A stretch of DNA of 64,000 nt from an uncultured Archangium sp. (GTDB taxonomy: Bacteria > Myxococcota > Myxococcia > Myxococcales > Myxococcaceae): contig CAIVGN010000127.1 in assembly GCA_903905455.1 (NCBI GenBank), forward strand, positions 62,001 through 126,000, written 5' to 3'. The notes beneath the pieces were generated by a model that worked only from the letters and a program-made list of their open reading frames with translations, ran no database searches and had not been told where the DNA came from. Position numbers and translations under genes: made by a program. This document shows, piece by piece, positions 39,617 through 48,848 of this stretch (positions are counted from its first letter, which is position 1; each line of letters starts with the position of its first letter).

Positions 39617-41086
39617 TCACAGCCCGAGCAGCGCAGCCAGGCGCCCCTCGGCCGCGGCGAGCTCCACCTTGCGCACCTCGAGCTGCGCGCGGGCCTGGGC
39701 CGACGACGACACGGCGAAGAACCGCTTGCTGTCGATGTCGCTGACCTCGAGGCTGGTGGCGAGGCCCGCTTCGAAGGCCGAGCCGATCTGCTTCTGCGCG
39801 CGGGTGGCGAGGCTGGCCTGCGACTCGGCCTGCACCAGCGCGACCTGGGCCGCGGCGAGGTTGGCCTTGGCGCCCACCCACGTGGCCTTCGCCTTCTGCC
39901 GCGTGGCCTCGTACCTGGCTCGCGCCTCGACGGTCTTGGCGTCGTTCTCGTGCATGGTCACGTAGCGCTGCCCGCGGTCGTAGAGCGTCCACTGCGCGGC
40001 GATGACGCCGTCGAAGATGAAATTCGTCCCCGCGAAGCCCTTGTTCGAGTTGTAGCTGCCCTTGGCCTGGGCCACGAGCGACGGCAGCCACGCGAGGCGG
40101 TCGAAGTTGTTGAACGTCTCGGCCGCCTTGACGCCGAACTCGTTGGCCTTCACCGCGAAGGTGTCTTCCCAGGGGCGGTTGGCCTCGTCGGCGGCGGCGA
40201 CCTCGAACTTCGTGGGCTGCCCGTCGACGGGTCGCACCGGCTCGCCGACAAGCGCCTCGAGCATCGCCAGCAGCGCCACCTTCTGGCCCTGCAGCGTCGC
40301 CAGCACCCCGCGCGCCTGGGCGGTCTCCGACTGCGCACGCAGCAGCGCGATGTCCGTGGCCATGCCCATCTGCTGCAACGAGAGCGCGTCGTGCTCGCGC
40401 TTGAGGGCCACCAACTCGGCGTCCTTCGCGGCCTCTTCGATGAGCGAGAGCCCCTCGATGCCCAGGTAGAGCCGCGCCACGGCCAGCAGCACCTGCTCGC
40501 GGGCCTCGAGGCTCCCGTACTTCGCGGCCTGGTTCGACTGGTCGGCCGCGGAGAAGAGGAACATCTGCGGCGCGAAGAGGGTCTGGGTGATGATCAGGTT
40601 CCCGTAGAGCGAGTTGCGCCCCACGATGGTGGTGGGCTTCAGGCCGTCACTGGCGCCCTCACGGAAGGCCGTCTTCACGCCGTCGATGACCTGGTCGTTG
40701 GCCGCCACGGGGAAGCCGTAGGCCGGGCCCGCGCCGCGAATGGAGGCGTCGATGACGCCCTCGAAGGCGGCGAGGAACGCCGACGGGTCGAACTTCTGCT
40801 CGGCGGTGGTGTGCACGTAGCTCACCGACGCGGTGACGTCGGGGAGCACCGCGGAGAACACCAGCCGGGCCTTGGCGGCCACCTGCTGCGCCGACGCCCG
40901 CGCCGCCGCGAGATCGTTGCTCTTCTGATCAGCCAGCTTGAGCGCGTCCACCAACGGCATCGGGGTGCGCGTGGCGACGTAGGCCGACTCGAGATCCGCC
41001 GTGGGCAGCGCCGCGGCCTTGGGCAACGGCACCTCGGCGAGGGCCAGGCCCGAGAACATCAGCACCGACACGAAGTACCGTTTCAT
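39617..41086 (-). CDS. TolC-family outer-membrane efflux protein
   Basis: 489 residues; ATG overlaps the RND gene's stop (ATGA) and follows GGAGGTG. Signal MKRYFVSVLMFSGLALA. Two internally repeated halves with long helices (ALKLADQKSNDLAAARASAQ; EARARYEATRQKAKATWVGA) and strands (DVTASVSYVHTTAEQ; GVIAAQWTLYDRG). Forms the outer-membrane channel of the tripartite pump encoded by the next two genes. Last gene of the operon. Confidence 0.9.
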   Translation of the reverse strand: MKRYFVSVLMFSGLALAEVPLPKAAALPTADLESAYVATRTPMPLVDALKLADQKSNDLAAARASAQQVAAKARLVFSAVLPDVTASVSYVHTTAEQKFDPSAFLAAFEGVIDASIRGAGPAYGFPVAANDQVIDGVKTAFREGASDGLKPTTIVGRNSLYGNLIITQTLFAPQMFLFSAADQSNQAAKYGSLEAREQVLLAVARLYLGIEGLSLIEEAAKDAELVALKREHDALSLQQMGMATDIALLRAQSETAQARGVLATLQGQKVALLAMLEALVGEPVRPVDGQPTKFEVAAADEANRPWEDTFAVKANEFGVKAAETFNNFDRLAWLPSLVAQAKGSYNSNKGFAGTNFIFDGVIAAQWTLYDRGQRYVTMHENDAKTVEARARYEATRQKAKATWVGAKANLAAAQVALVQAESQASLATRAQKQIGSAFEAGLATSLEVSDIDSKRFFAVSSSAQARAQLEVRKVELAAAEGRLAALLGL

Positions 41087-44000
41087 TCCGTCACCTCCGT
41101 GACCTGCTTCGTCTTGCCGATGCGCAGTGATTTGGGGGTCAGCTTCTCGAACACCGCGAACACCAGGGGCACCACGAACAGCGTGAGGAACGTGGAGGTG
41201 ATGACCCCGCCGATGACCGCGATGGCCATGGGCGCGCGGAACTCGAAGCCCTGCCCGCGACCGATGGCCGTGGGCACCATGCCGATGGCCATGGCGGCCG
41301 AGGTCATGAGGATGGGGCGCAGGCGCCGCGGCCCGGCGTTGAGCAGCGCGGTGTCGAGGTCTTCCCCGGCGCGCAGGTTCTGGAGCACCTGGTCGACGAG
41401 CAAGATGGCGTTCTTGGTGACCAGGCCCATCAACAAGATGAGGCCGATCATCGCGCCCATGGTGAGCGACCAACCGGTGACCACCAGGCCCAACAGCGCG
41501 CCGATGAGCGCCAGCGGCACCGAGACCATGATGGTGAAGGGGTGCTTGAAGCTCTCGAACTGCGAGGCGAGCACCATGTAGACGAAGGCGAAGGCGAGCA
41601 CGAAGACCAGGGAGAACGCGCTGTTCTGCTCGTCGAGGATCTTCATCTGCCCGTCGAAGAACAGGCTGTAGCCCTCGGGGGGCGGTTCGACCTTGAGCTG
41701 CTTGCGCACCGTGCTGGCCACTTCGCCGAGCGACGCGTTGCCCGACGGGCCGGCGAGCACCATCACCCGGCGCTCGCGGTTGAAGTGCTCGATGACCGAC
41801 GGGGCCTCCTTCATGGTGATGGCCGCCACGTCACCGATGGCCCGCGGGCCGGTGGGGGTGAAGACCTCCAGCGAGGCGAGCGACTCGGGGTTGGCCCGGT
41901 CCTTCTCCGACAGCCGCACCACGATCTCCGTCTCCTGGCTGCCTTCGCGGAGCTTGCCGGCCACCTGGCCGTTCATCGCCAGGCGCAGCTGCATGCCCAG
42001 GGCGCCCGCCGAGAGGCCGGTGTCGTTGGCGCGCGCGCGATCGATGTCCACCGCGAGCTCGGGCTTGGGCGGGTTGGTCACCACCCGGATGTCGCTCACC
42101 ATGGGCAAGCCCTTGTCGGTCTTCAGGTTGCGCAAGAGCGTGGCGATGCGGTTCGCCTCGGTGGTCAGGCCGTCGAACTCGGGCCCCATCACGTAGATCA
42201 TGATGGGGAAGAAATCGCCCATGCCCTCGATGTCGGGCGGGTCGATGATCGCCACCTCGGTGGAAGGCAGCGTGGCGAACTGCTCGCGCGCCGCCTCCTT
42301 CATCTGCTTCAAGGTCATCGAGCGGTCGGCGCGCTCCCTGGTCAGCACGCGCAGGCGCACGGTGTTCGCGTCGCCGCCCATGCCGTTGGGGTCGGCGCCC
42401 ACCAGCGCGTAGATGTCGGTGACGTCGGGGATCGAGCGCAGCATCGCCTCGGCCTGCACCGCGCGCACCTGGCTCTCGGCCACGCTGGAGCCCTCGGGGA
42501 GCTTCAACTGCACGATGAAGGTCGAGCGGTCCTGCGGCACCATGAAGTCGTTGCCCAGGCGGCTGGCGGCGGCCAACGAGCCCCCGACGATGCCCAGGGT
42601 GATGAGCGCCGTGACCAGGCGGTGCGAGAGCGTCCACTTGAGCAGCCGCCCGTAGATGCGCTCCATGCCGTCGAAGAAGCGGCGCAGCGACCGGGCGACG
42701 ACGTTCTCCTTCGAGTGGCCCTCGGCCCCCAGCTGCTTGGAGAAGCGCGCCGAGAGCATGGGGTCGAGGGTGAAGGAGATGAACATCGAGATGAGCACGG
42801 CCGCGGAGATGGTCACGCCGAACTGCTTGAAGAACTGCCCCACGATGCCGGGCATGAAGGCCACGGGCACGAAGACCGCGACCAGCGAGAGCGTGGTGGC
42901 GAGCACCGCGAGGAACACGTCCTTGGTGCCCCCGCTGGCCGCCTCGGCCGGTGACTGGCCCTGCTCGAGCCGGTGCGTGATGGCCTCGCGCACCACCACC
43001 GCGTCGTCGATGAGCAGGCCGATGGCCAACGACAGCGCCAGCAGCGTCATCTGGTTGAGCGTGTAGTTGAGCGCGTACATCACGAAGAAGGTGCCCACCA
43101 CCGAGGTGGGCAGCGCCAGCGAGCTGATGATGGTGCCGCGCACGTCGAGCAGGAACATGAGGATGATCAGCACCGCCATGAAGCCGCCGAAGATCAGCGC
43201 CACCCAGACTTCCTTGGCGTTCTCCTCGACGAGGATCGACGAGTCGATGAGCATCGAGGCGCCGAAGCCGTGGCCCATCTGGGGCACCAGCTCGGTCATC
43301 TTCAGCTTCACTTCCTTCGCCACCTCCACGGTGTTGCTGCCCGGCTGCTTGACGATCTCGACGATCACCGCTTCCTTGCCGTTGAGGCGCGCGATGGTGC
43401 GGCGGTCGGCGACGCCGTCGATCACCGTGGCCACCTCGTTGAGGCGCACCTGGGTGCCCATGACGCTGCTGCGCGAGATGGGCAGGTCGGCGATCTCGTC
43501 GAGGTTCTTGAACTGGCCGAGGCTGCGCACCGTGAGCTCGGTGGGCCCCAGGTCGAAGCGGCCTGCGGGCACGTCCACGTTCTCCATGCCGATGCGCTCG
43601 GCGATCAACGCGGGCGCCACGCCGGCGGCCTTCGCCTTGTCGAGGTCCACGTCGACGCGCACCTCGCGCACGTCACCGCCCACGATGCGCACCTGGGCCA
43701 CGCCTTCGATCTGCGCCATGGCCGGCTCGAGCTTGTCCTTGAGCAGCTGGCGCAGGCGGCTCGACTCCATGTCCGCGTTGACCGCGTAGGTCACGATGGG
43801 CGACGCGCCGATGTCGATGCGCGAGACCTTGGGCATGTCGGCGTCGCGCGGCAGGTTCGCCACCCCGGCCACCTTGTCGCGGACCTCCTGCACGGCGCGG
43901 TCGAGGGGCACGGTGAGCTTGAACTGCACGAAGACCAGGCCCACGTTCTCTCGCGAGAAGCTCTGGATGGTGTCCACGCCCTGGATGCCGGCCACCGCGT

Positions 44001-44205
44001 CTTCGATGGGCTTGTTGACCTGGGCCTCGACCTCCGAGGGCCCGGCGCCGCGGTACACGGTGGTCACCGCGACGAAGGGGAAGCTCACGTCGGGGAAGAG
44101 GTCGGTGCCCAGGCGCGAGACGCCCAGCAGGCCGAGCACCACCAACAGCAGCGACGTCATCGTCGTGAAGACGGGTCGCTTGATCGACAGGTCGGAGAGC
44201 GTCAT
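41083..44205 (-). CDS. RND efflux transporter (AcrB/MMPL type, HAE-1-like)
   Basis: 1040 residues. Starts SDLSIKRPVFTTMTSLLLV; periplasmic porter loops; central helices with LALSLAIGLLIDDAVVVREA (TM4 Asp pair of the proton relay) and LATTLSLVAVFVPVAFMPGI; second half with MGAMIGLILLMGLVTKNAIL and TSAAMAIGMVPTAIG. Drug or metabolite/proton antiporter of the inner membrane. Overlaps both neighbours by 4 nt, consistent with fixed stoichiometry. Substrate range cannot be inferred. Confidence 0.95.
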   Translation of the reverse strand: MTLSDLSIKRPVFTTMTSLLLVVLGLLGVSRLGTDLFPDVSFPFVAVTTVYRGAGPSEVEAQVNKPIEDAVAGIQGVDTIQSFSRENVGLVFVQFKLTVPLDRAVQEVRDKVAGVANLPRDADMPKVSRIDIGASPIVTYAVNADMESSRLRQLLKDKLEPAMAQIEGVAQVRIVGGDVREVRVDVDLDKAKAAGVAPALIAERIGMENVDVPAGRFDLGPTELTVRSLGQFKNLDEIADLPISRSSVMGTQVRLNEVATVIDGVADRRTIARLNGKEAVIVEIVKQPGSNTVEVAKEVKLKMTELVPQMGHGFGASMLIDSSILVEENAKEVWVALIFGGFMAVLIILMFLLDVRGTIISSLALPTSVVGTFFVMYALNYTLNQMTLLALSLAIGLLIDDAVVVREAITHRLEQGQSPAEAASGGTKDVFLAVLATTLSLVAVFVPVAFMPGIVGQFFKQFGVTISAAVLISMFISFTLDPMLSARFSKQLGAEGHSKENVVARSLRRFFDGMERIYGRLLKWTLSHRLVTALITLGIVGGSLAAASRLGNDFMVPQDRSTFIVQLKLPEGSSVAESQVRAVQAEAMLRSIPDVTDIYALVGADPNGMGGDANTVRLRVLTRERADRSMTLKQMKEAAREQFATLPSTEVAIIDPPDIEGMGDFFPIMIYVMGPEFDGLTTEANRIATLLRNLKTDKGLPMVSDIRVVTNPPKPELAVDIDRARANDTGLSAGALGMQLRLAMNGQVAGKLREGSQETEIVVRLSEKDRANPESLASLEVFTPTGPRAIGDVAAITMKEAPSVIEHFNRERRVMVLAGPSGNASLGEVASTVRKQLKVEPPPEGYSLFFDGQMKILDEQNSAFSLVFVLAFAFVYMVLASQFESFKHPFTIMVSVPLALIGALLGLVVTGWSLTMGAMIGLILLMGLVTKNAILLVDQVLQNLRAGEDLDTALLNAGPRRLRPILMTSAAMAIGMVPTAIGRGQGFEFRAPMAIAVIGGVITSTFLTLFVVPLVFAVFEKLTPKSLRIGKTKQVTEVTE

Positions 44206-45236
44206 CGCGAGACCCTGGCGCCGTCGACCAGGGCCGAGGTCGGGTAGTCCACCACCTGCGTGACCAGCACCTCGGGCTGCACGGTGACCGTGGTGTTGGC
44301 GCGCTCCATGACGTTGACCTTCACCCGCTTGATGACGCCCGCGTCGTCCACCGAGAAGACGTGCTCGCCGCCCGTGGTGCCCAGGGCCGTGGAGGGAATG
44401 ACGATGGCCGCCTTGGCCTCGCCCAGGGGGATGGTGACGCGCGCCAGGGTGTTGGCCACGAAGCGGCCGTCGGTGTTGGGCACGGTGATCTCCAGCGGCA
44501 CGCGGCGGGTCTGGGGGTCCGCCGAGGGCATCACGACCTTGATCACCGCGTCGTCGCTCGAGGCGCCGCTGCCCACCGCTTCCACGCGCACCTTGAGGCC
44601 GGAGCGCAGGTGCTGGCGCACGTTCTCGGGCACCGTCACCTTGAGCACCAGCGGATCGAGCTGCATGAGCACGTAGACGGGCGTGCCCGGGCCCAGCAGG
44701 CCGCCGGTGTTGTCGGGCGCGTCGACCACCGTGGCGTTGAAGGGCGCCGCGAGGAAGTGGCGCTTCTGACCGGCGCGGGCCTGCGCGAGGCCGGCCTGGG
44801 CCTGCGACACCTGGGCCTTGGCGGCCTTGGCCTGGGTGTCGGTCTGGCGGAACTGGAGGTCGGACACGCTGCCCTCCGCCTTCAACTTCTCGTTGCGCGC
44901 GGCCACGTCGAGGGCGAGCGCGGCGCCGGCCTCGGCGGCCATCACCGCGGCCTCGCCCTGCGCCACCTGGGCGTTGATGATCTCCGGGTCGAGGTTGCCC
45001 AGCGACTGGCCGGCCTTCACCACGTCACCCTTCACCGCGCGGCTCACCGCGAGCCTGCCCCCGACCTCGAAGCCCAGCGGCAGCAGCTTGGAGGGCCCCA
45101 GTTGGCCGGTGACGGCCTCGCGGGTGCTGGCGGTGACGGCGCGCGCGGGCACGGTGCGCAGCTTCGGGGCAGCGAGCGGGCCTTCGGCGAGCGCGAGGGA
45201 GGCGAGCAGCGGGACGAGCAGCACGAGACGGTTCAT
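44202..45236 (-). CDS. RND membrane fusion protein (periplasmic adaptor)
   Basis: 344 residues; signal MNRLVLLVPLLASLALAEG. Lipoyl-like halves (GRLAVSRAVKGDVVKAGQSL; GQKRHFLAAPFNATVVDAPD) flank a helical hairpin (AAEAGAALALDVAARNEKL). A beta-barrel (DPLVLKVTVPENVRQHL) and membrane-proximal domain (VIPSTALGTTGGEHVFSVDD) follow. Links the RND pump to TolC. No lipobox, so soluble or signal-anchored. Overlaps tetR upstream and RND downstream. Confidence 0.92.
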   Translation of the reverse strand: MNRLVLLVPLLASLALAEGPLAAPKLRTVPARAVTASTREAVTGQLGPSKLLPLGFEVGGRLAVSRAVKGDVVKAGQSLGNLDPEIINAQVAQGEAAVMAAEAGAALALDVAARNEKLKAEGSVSDLQFRQTDTQAKAAKAQVSQAQAGLAQARAGQKRHFLAAPFNATVVDAPDNTGGLLGPGTPVYVLMQLDPLVLKVTVPENVRQHLRSGLKVRVEAVGSGASSDDAVIKVVMPSADPQTRRVPLEITVPNTDGRFVANTLARVTIPLGEAKAAIVIPSTALGTTGGEHVFSVDDAGVIKRVKVNVMERANTTVTVQPEVLVTQVVDYPTSALVDGARVSR

Positions 45237-45955
45237 GAGCGCTTCTTCTTGCGGGGGAGGATGGCGTTGCGGCTGTTCTGCTTCTTCTGGGTCGACTTCT
45301 TCTTCGGGGGCGCCACGGGGATGCCGGAGGTGCCCTGGGCGATCAACGTCTGCAGCGCGCGCACCCAGTGATCGAAGTCGGGCTTTTCCTGCAGCGTCGA
45401 CAGGCGGCGCGCCACCAGCAGGTAGGTGCCGACGATCATCAGGCCCAGCACGTCCGCGGGCACGTCGTCGCGCAGCAGGTGCGCGTCCTTCATCGCGCGG
45501 CACTCGAGCTCCACGCGGGCGACCTCGCGGTCGAGCATGGTCCACATCACGCCCTCGAACTCCGTGCCCTGGCTGCCGCGCAGCAGCACGTCGGTGACGT
45601 CGCGCCAGTCCCACAGCAGCTCGAGCAGCTTGCGGTCTTCGCGGGCGTCGATCTCCTGGAGCTCGGCGATGAAGGGGCTCGCCTGGCGCGCCGAGGGCAC
45701 GCCGCGGCCGATCAGCTCGGCGTAGGCGTTCTCCCGCGCCGTCCGCATCACCTCGAACTGCACCTCGAGCTGGCCCACCACCTCGCGGAAGAGGGCCTCC
45801 TTCGAGTCGTAGTGCAGGTAGAAGGCGCCCTTGGACAGCCCGCAGGCCTGGGTGATGTCTTCGATGCGCGCCTTCTGGATGCCCGCGCGCACGAACTCGT
45901 GCCGGGCCGCGGCGACGAGCGAACTGCGAGCGTGGGGATCAGCGGGTCGGGCCAT
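45233..45955 (-). CDS. TetR/AcrR-family repressor of the efflux operon
   Basis: 240 residues. The N-terminal HTH is HEFVRAGIQKARIEDITQA followed by CGLSKGAFYLHYDSKEALF. The ligand-binding helices are followed by an unusual Lys-rich tail (PPKKKSTQKKQNSRNAILPR) of ~25 residues. First gene of the operon; its stop overlaps the MFP start. A 19-bp inverted repeat at 45972-45990 lies 16 nt upstream and is the likely operator, so autoregulation together with the pump genes is inferred. Confidence 0.92.
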   Translation of the reverse strand: MARPADPHARSSLVAAARHEFVRAGIQKARIEDITQACGLSKGAFYLHYDSKEALFREVVGQLEVQFEVMRTARENAYAELIGRGVPSARQASPFIAELQEIDAREDRKLLELLWDWRDVTDVLLRGSQGTEFEGVMWTMLDREVARVELECRAMKDAHLLRDDVPADVLGLMIVGTYLLVARRLSTLQEKPDFDHWVRALQTLIAQGTSGIPVAPPKKKSTQKKQNSRNAILPRKKKRS

Positions 45956-45971
45956 GGGGGCGTTTCGGTGA

Positions 45972-45990
45972 CGCGTGTTAGTAACCCGCG
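45972..45990. promoter_or_regulatory. TetR-type operator
   Basis: CGCGTGTTAGTAACCCGCG is an inverted repeat centred on the G of TTAGTAA, with one mismatched pair. Length and TTA-n-TAA core fit TetR/AcrR operators. It is between tetR and the divergent vWA gene and could affect both. Confidence 0.6.
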
Positions 45991-46087
45991 AGTCAGGAAC
46001 TGCAACCCATTTCTGAACTCTGGGTCACTCACCGCCGGAACGGGCTGAAAAATTGCCGCCGGGCCGGGGCCAACTACCTTGGCCCAC

Positions 46088-47170
46088 ATGCGAAACAGCC
46101 TGATCAGCACCTGTGTGTTCCTGTCGCTGACCGCCTGCGGGCCGGTGGCCGTGACGGACCAGCCCACGACGTCGGGCTCCCGGTGCCTCTCGCTCTCGGA
46201 GCCGGGCAGCTCGAGCCTCTCGGCGTCGTTGCCCTCGCGCGTGTCGTGGCTCTTCCGCGTGGACAGCTGCAGCGGCGAGCCGGTGATGGGCCTGTCGGCG
46301 ACGCAGTTCGAGATCTTCGAAGACGGCAAGAAGGTCAGCGCCTTCGAGTCGCAGCAGCGCGTGGCGCCCAAGGGTGAGCGCTACCGGCTGTACTCGGTGA
46401 TGCTGCTCGACCTGTCGGGCTCGATGCTGCGCTCGGGGGACTTCGCGCAGCTGCAGGCCGCGGCGCACCAGTACCTCGAGACGGCGCTCCAGGCGGGCGG
46501 CGACGGGCACCGGGTGGCGCTGATGACCTTCGACGGGCGCGAGCAGCCTCAGGTGCTGGTGCCCTTCAGCTCGAACCTCGCCACGCTGCGGGCGGGACTG
46601 GACTCGTTGTCCACCGCCGAGTGCAGCACCTCGTCGGACTGCGCGGGCTTCACCGATCGCCGCACCTGCGCGGGCTGGCGCTGCGTGGACGACTCGACGA
46701 ACTTGAACGGCGCGGTGGTCAAGACCCTGGGCGCGCTGGAGGCCGAGCTGGCCCAGAGCGAGGTGCCGTGGCGTGACGGGGCGGTGGTGATCTTCACCGA
46801 CGGCACCGACCAGGCCTCGCGCGTCTCGTCGAGCAGCGCGCTGGACGCGGTGCAGAAGTCGAAGCAGCACGTCTTCTCCATCGGCCTGGGCGGCGAGGTC
46901 GACGTGGCCACGCTGCAGGGCTTCGGCAAGGACGGGTACTGGCCGGTGACCAAGGCCGACCAGCTCGCGCCGGCCTTCACCGAGATCGCCGCGCGCGTCG
47001 CCGGCCTCGCCAACCGCTTCTACACGCTCGAGTACTGCAGCCCGAAGCGCAGCGGCACGCATGCCTTGAAGATCGTGGCCACCGTGGAGACCGAGCGCGA
47101 GGGGCGGCTGACCGGCACCCTCACCGGCCAGTTCGACGCCACGGGCTTCGCCAGCGGCTGCCAGCTCTGA
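46088..47170 (+). CDS. vWA-domain lipoprotein
   Basis: 360 residues; signal with lipobox SLTAC; TACCTT 13 nt before the ATG. Residues ~95-290 form a von Willebrand A domain with a MIDAS motif: LLDLSGSM (DxSxS), a mid-domain Thr, and VIFTDGTDQASR. An insert has paired cysteines (AECSTSSDCAGFTDRRTCAG). Surface-exposed metal-dependent adhesion or interaction module; partner unknown. Confidence 0.85.
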   Translation: MRNSLISTCVFLSLTACGPVAVTDQPTTSGSRCLSLSEPGSSSLSASLPSRVSWLFRVDSCSGEPVMGLSATQFEIFEDGKKVSAFESQQRVAPKGERYRLYSVMLLDLSGSMLRSGDFAQLQAAAHQYLETALQAGGDGHRVALMTFDGREQPQVLVPFSSNLATLRAGLDSLSTAECSTSSDCAGFTDRRTCAGWRCVDDSTNLNGAVVKTLGALEAELAQSEVPWRDGAVVIFTDGTDQASRVSSSSALDAVQKSKQHVFSIGLGGEVDVATLQGFGKDGYWPVTKADQLAPAFTEIAARVAGLANRFYTLEYCSPKRSGTHALKIVATVETEREGRLTGTLTGQFDATGFASGCQL

Positions 47171-47201
47171 TCGGTCCAGACGTGCCATCATCCCGCGGCT
47201 G

Positions 47202-48800
47202 ATGCCCGGGATCCCCTTGAGCGAGGTCGTCGAAGCGGCTGCCCGGCGCGGGCTGCGGCTGCCGCTCTTCCTGAGGGTGACGCTGGTGCAGGGCCTCGCG
47301 GCGCAGCTGGCCCTCGCCCACGGGCGGGGTGACGGCCGCGGCGCGGTGAGCCTCGAGACCGTGGAGCTGGGCTTCGACGGCGTGGCCCGCCCCCTTGCCT
47401 GGGGTCTCCCCGGCGACGACGTGCGCGCGGCGGCGACGCTGCTCGCGGGGCTGCCCGGGGAAGCGCCCGACGACGAGCTGGCCCGGGTGATCTCCGAGGC
47501 CGCCGACTTCCCCGCGCCCCTCGTCCTCGAGCAGCGCCTCGGTCACTGGCTGGTGAAGCAACGCCAACTGCTGCCCGGGCACGACCTCCCCGCCGAGTTC
47601 ATGGCCTGGCTCTTCCCCGAGCGCGCGCCGGAAAAGGCCAGCGAGGTGGTGACCGCGTGGCTCGACGGCGAGTGCCGCGCCTCCCCGCTGCTCCCGCCGC
47701 CGACCCCGCGGGTCGCGCGGCGCCCGGTCACCGCGAGGCTGGTGCTCTCGTTGGTCGGCGCCGTGCTCGGCACCGGCGTGATGCTGAACTGGGCGGTGCA
47801 TGGCCTGCCGGAGCGGCCCCCGCCCCCGTCGGCGCGCGTGGTGACCCCGCCCCCACCGCCGCCGGTGCCCGCCCTCGCGCGGACGCCGGAGGTGCAGGTC
47901 GCCCCGTCCGAACCTGAGCCCGCCCTGCCCCGCTGGGTACACGGCGCGCCCGCCCAGGCCGAACTCTCGAGCCGGACGCATGGCGTCGACCTCGCGCGCG
48001 CCGGCTTCGCGGTCCAGGGCCCGGGGCCGCGCTGGGCCCTGCAGACCCGCACCAGCAACCCCAGGACGCCGCCCCCACCCTACGCGGCGCTCTTCGCGGC
48101 GACCTTCGACCCCGGCGGCGGCCTGCGCGAGGTGACGCAGGTCAACAGCAAGACCTGGGCGAACTTCACCGCGCCTTCCGTCCGCGTGTTCGCCATGCAA
48201 CCCGACGTGGCGCCCGATGAAGGCTCCTTCGGTCTCGCCGTGGCGAAGGTCAGCGGCCAGGCCCACCTCGAGACCTTCGCCTCGACCCGGGCCGACGTGC
48301 TCACCGAGGCGATGACGCAGCAGGAGACGCGGCGGCTGGTGGTCGACGGGCTGGTGGCCACGAACTCCTACGTGGTGGTGCAGCGCAGGGTCGGCTCGAA
48401 CGCGCGCGTCATCGCCACCGCCACCGTCTCGTCGCGCACGGCGCGCTCGATGCGCGCCCTGGGCTTCCAGCGCAAGGACACGCCGCTCGACCAGGTCCTG
48501 CTCGAGCCCGGCGTGCCGGTGGAGGTCAAGGGCGTGACCCGCGTGTCCTTCGTGGTGCTGACCACCAGCGGCGCCCCCGAGCAGCGCGCGTGGGTCGAGG
48601 TCTTCGAGCGCGGCCGCACGGCGGGGACCGGCAAGGTCAACGAGCGCGGCGACGTACGAAGCCTCGAGCAGGAAGGGACGACGCTGTTGCTGCAGCGCAA
48701 CGCGGGCGCGTCGTTCTTCTTCGAGCGCTGCCTGCGCCTGGAGCCGGGCAACCCGGAGTGCCTGGAGAAGTTGAGGAGGGCCTACGAGCTGCGGCCGTAA
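47202..48800 (+). CDS. Membrane protein with degenerate kinase-like N-terminus
   Basis: 532 residues. The first ~150 residues (RLPLFLRVTLVQGLAAQLAL; GDDVRAAATLLAGLPGEAP) resemble the C-lobe helices of myxobacterial Ser/Thr kinases but have no HRD, DFG or ATP-binding motif. A single helix (VLSLVGAVLGTGVMLNWAV) at ~185 is followed by a Pro-rich linker (RPPPPSARVVTPPPPPPVP) and a ~280-residue extracytoplasmic region without known domains, ending with a TPR-like CLRLEPGNPECLEKLRRAY. Kinase ancestry is inferred only. Confidence 0.6.
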   Translation: MPGIPLSEVVEAAARRGLRLPLFLRVTLVQGLAAQLALAHGRGDGRGAVSLETVELGFDGVARPLAWGLPGDDVRAAATLLAGLPGEAPDDELARVISEAADFPAPLVLEQRLGHWLVKQRQLLPGHDLPAEFMAWLFPERAPEKASEVVTAWLDGECRASPLLPPPTPRVARRPVTARLVLSLVGAVLGTGVMLNWAVHGLPERPPPPSARVVTPPPPPPVPALARTPEVQVAPSEPEPALPRWVHGAPAQAELSSRTHGVDLARAGFAVQGPGPRWALQTRTSNPRTPPPPYAALFAATFDPGGGLREVTQVNSKTWANFTAPSVRVFAMQPDVAPDEGSFGLAVAKVSGQAHLETFASTRADVLTEAMTQQETRRLVVDGLVATNSYVVVQRRVGSNARVIATATVSSRTARSMRALGFQRKDTPLDQVLLEPGVPVEVKGVTRVSFVVLTTSGAPEQRAWVEVFERGRTAGTGKVNERGDVRSLEQEGTTLLLQRNAGASFFFERCLRLEPGNPECLEKLRRAYELRP

Positions 48801-48848
48801 CGTGAGTATCGTCGGCGCTTGCGCCCGATGACGTGTGAGAGACACCCG

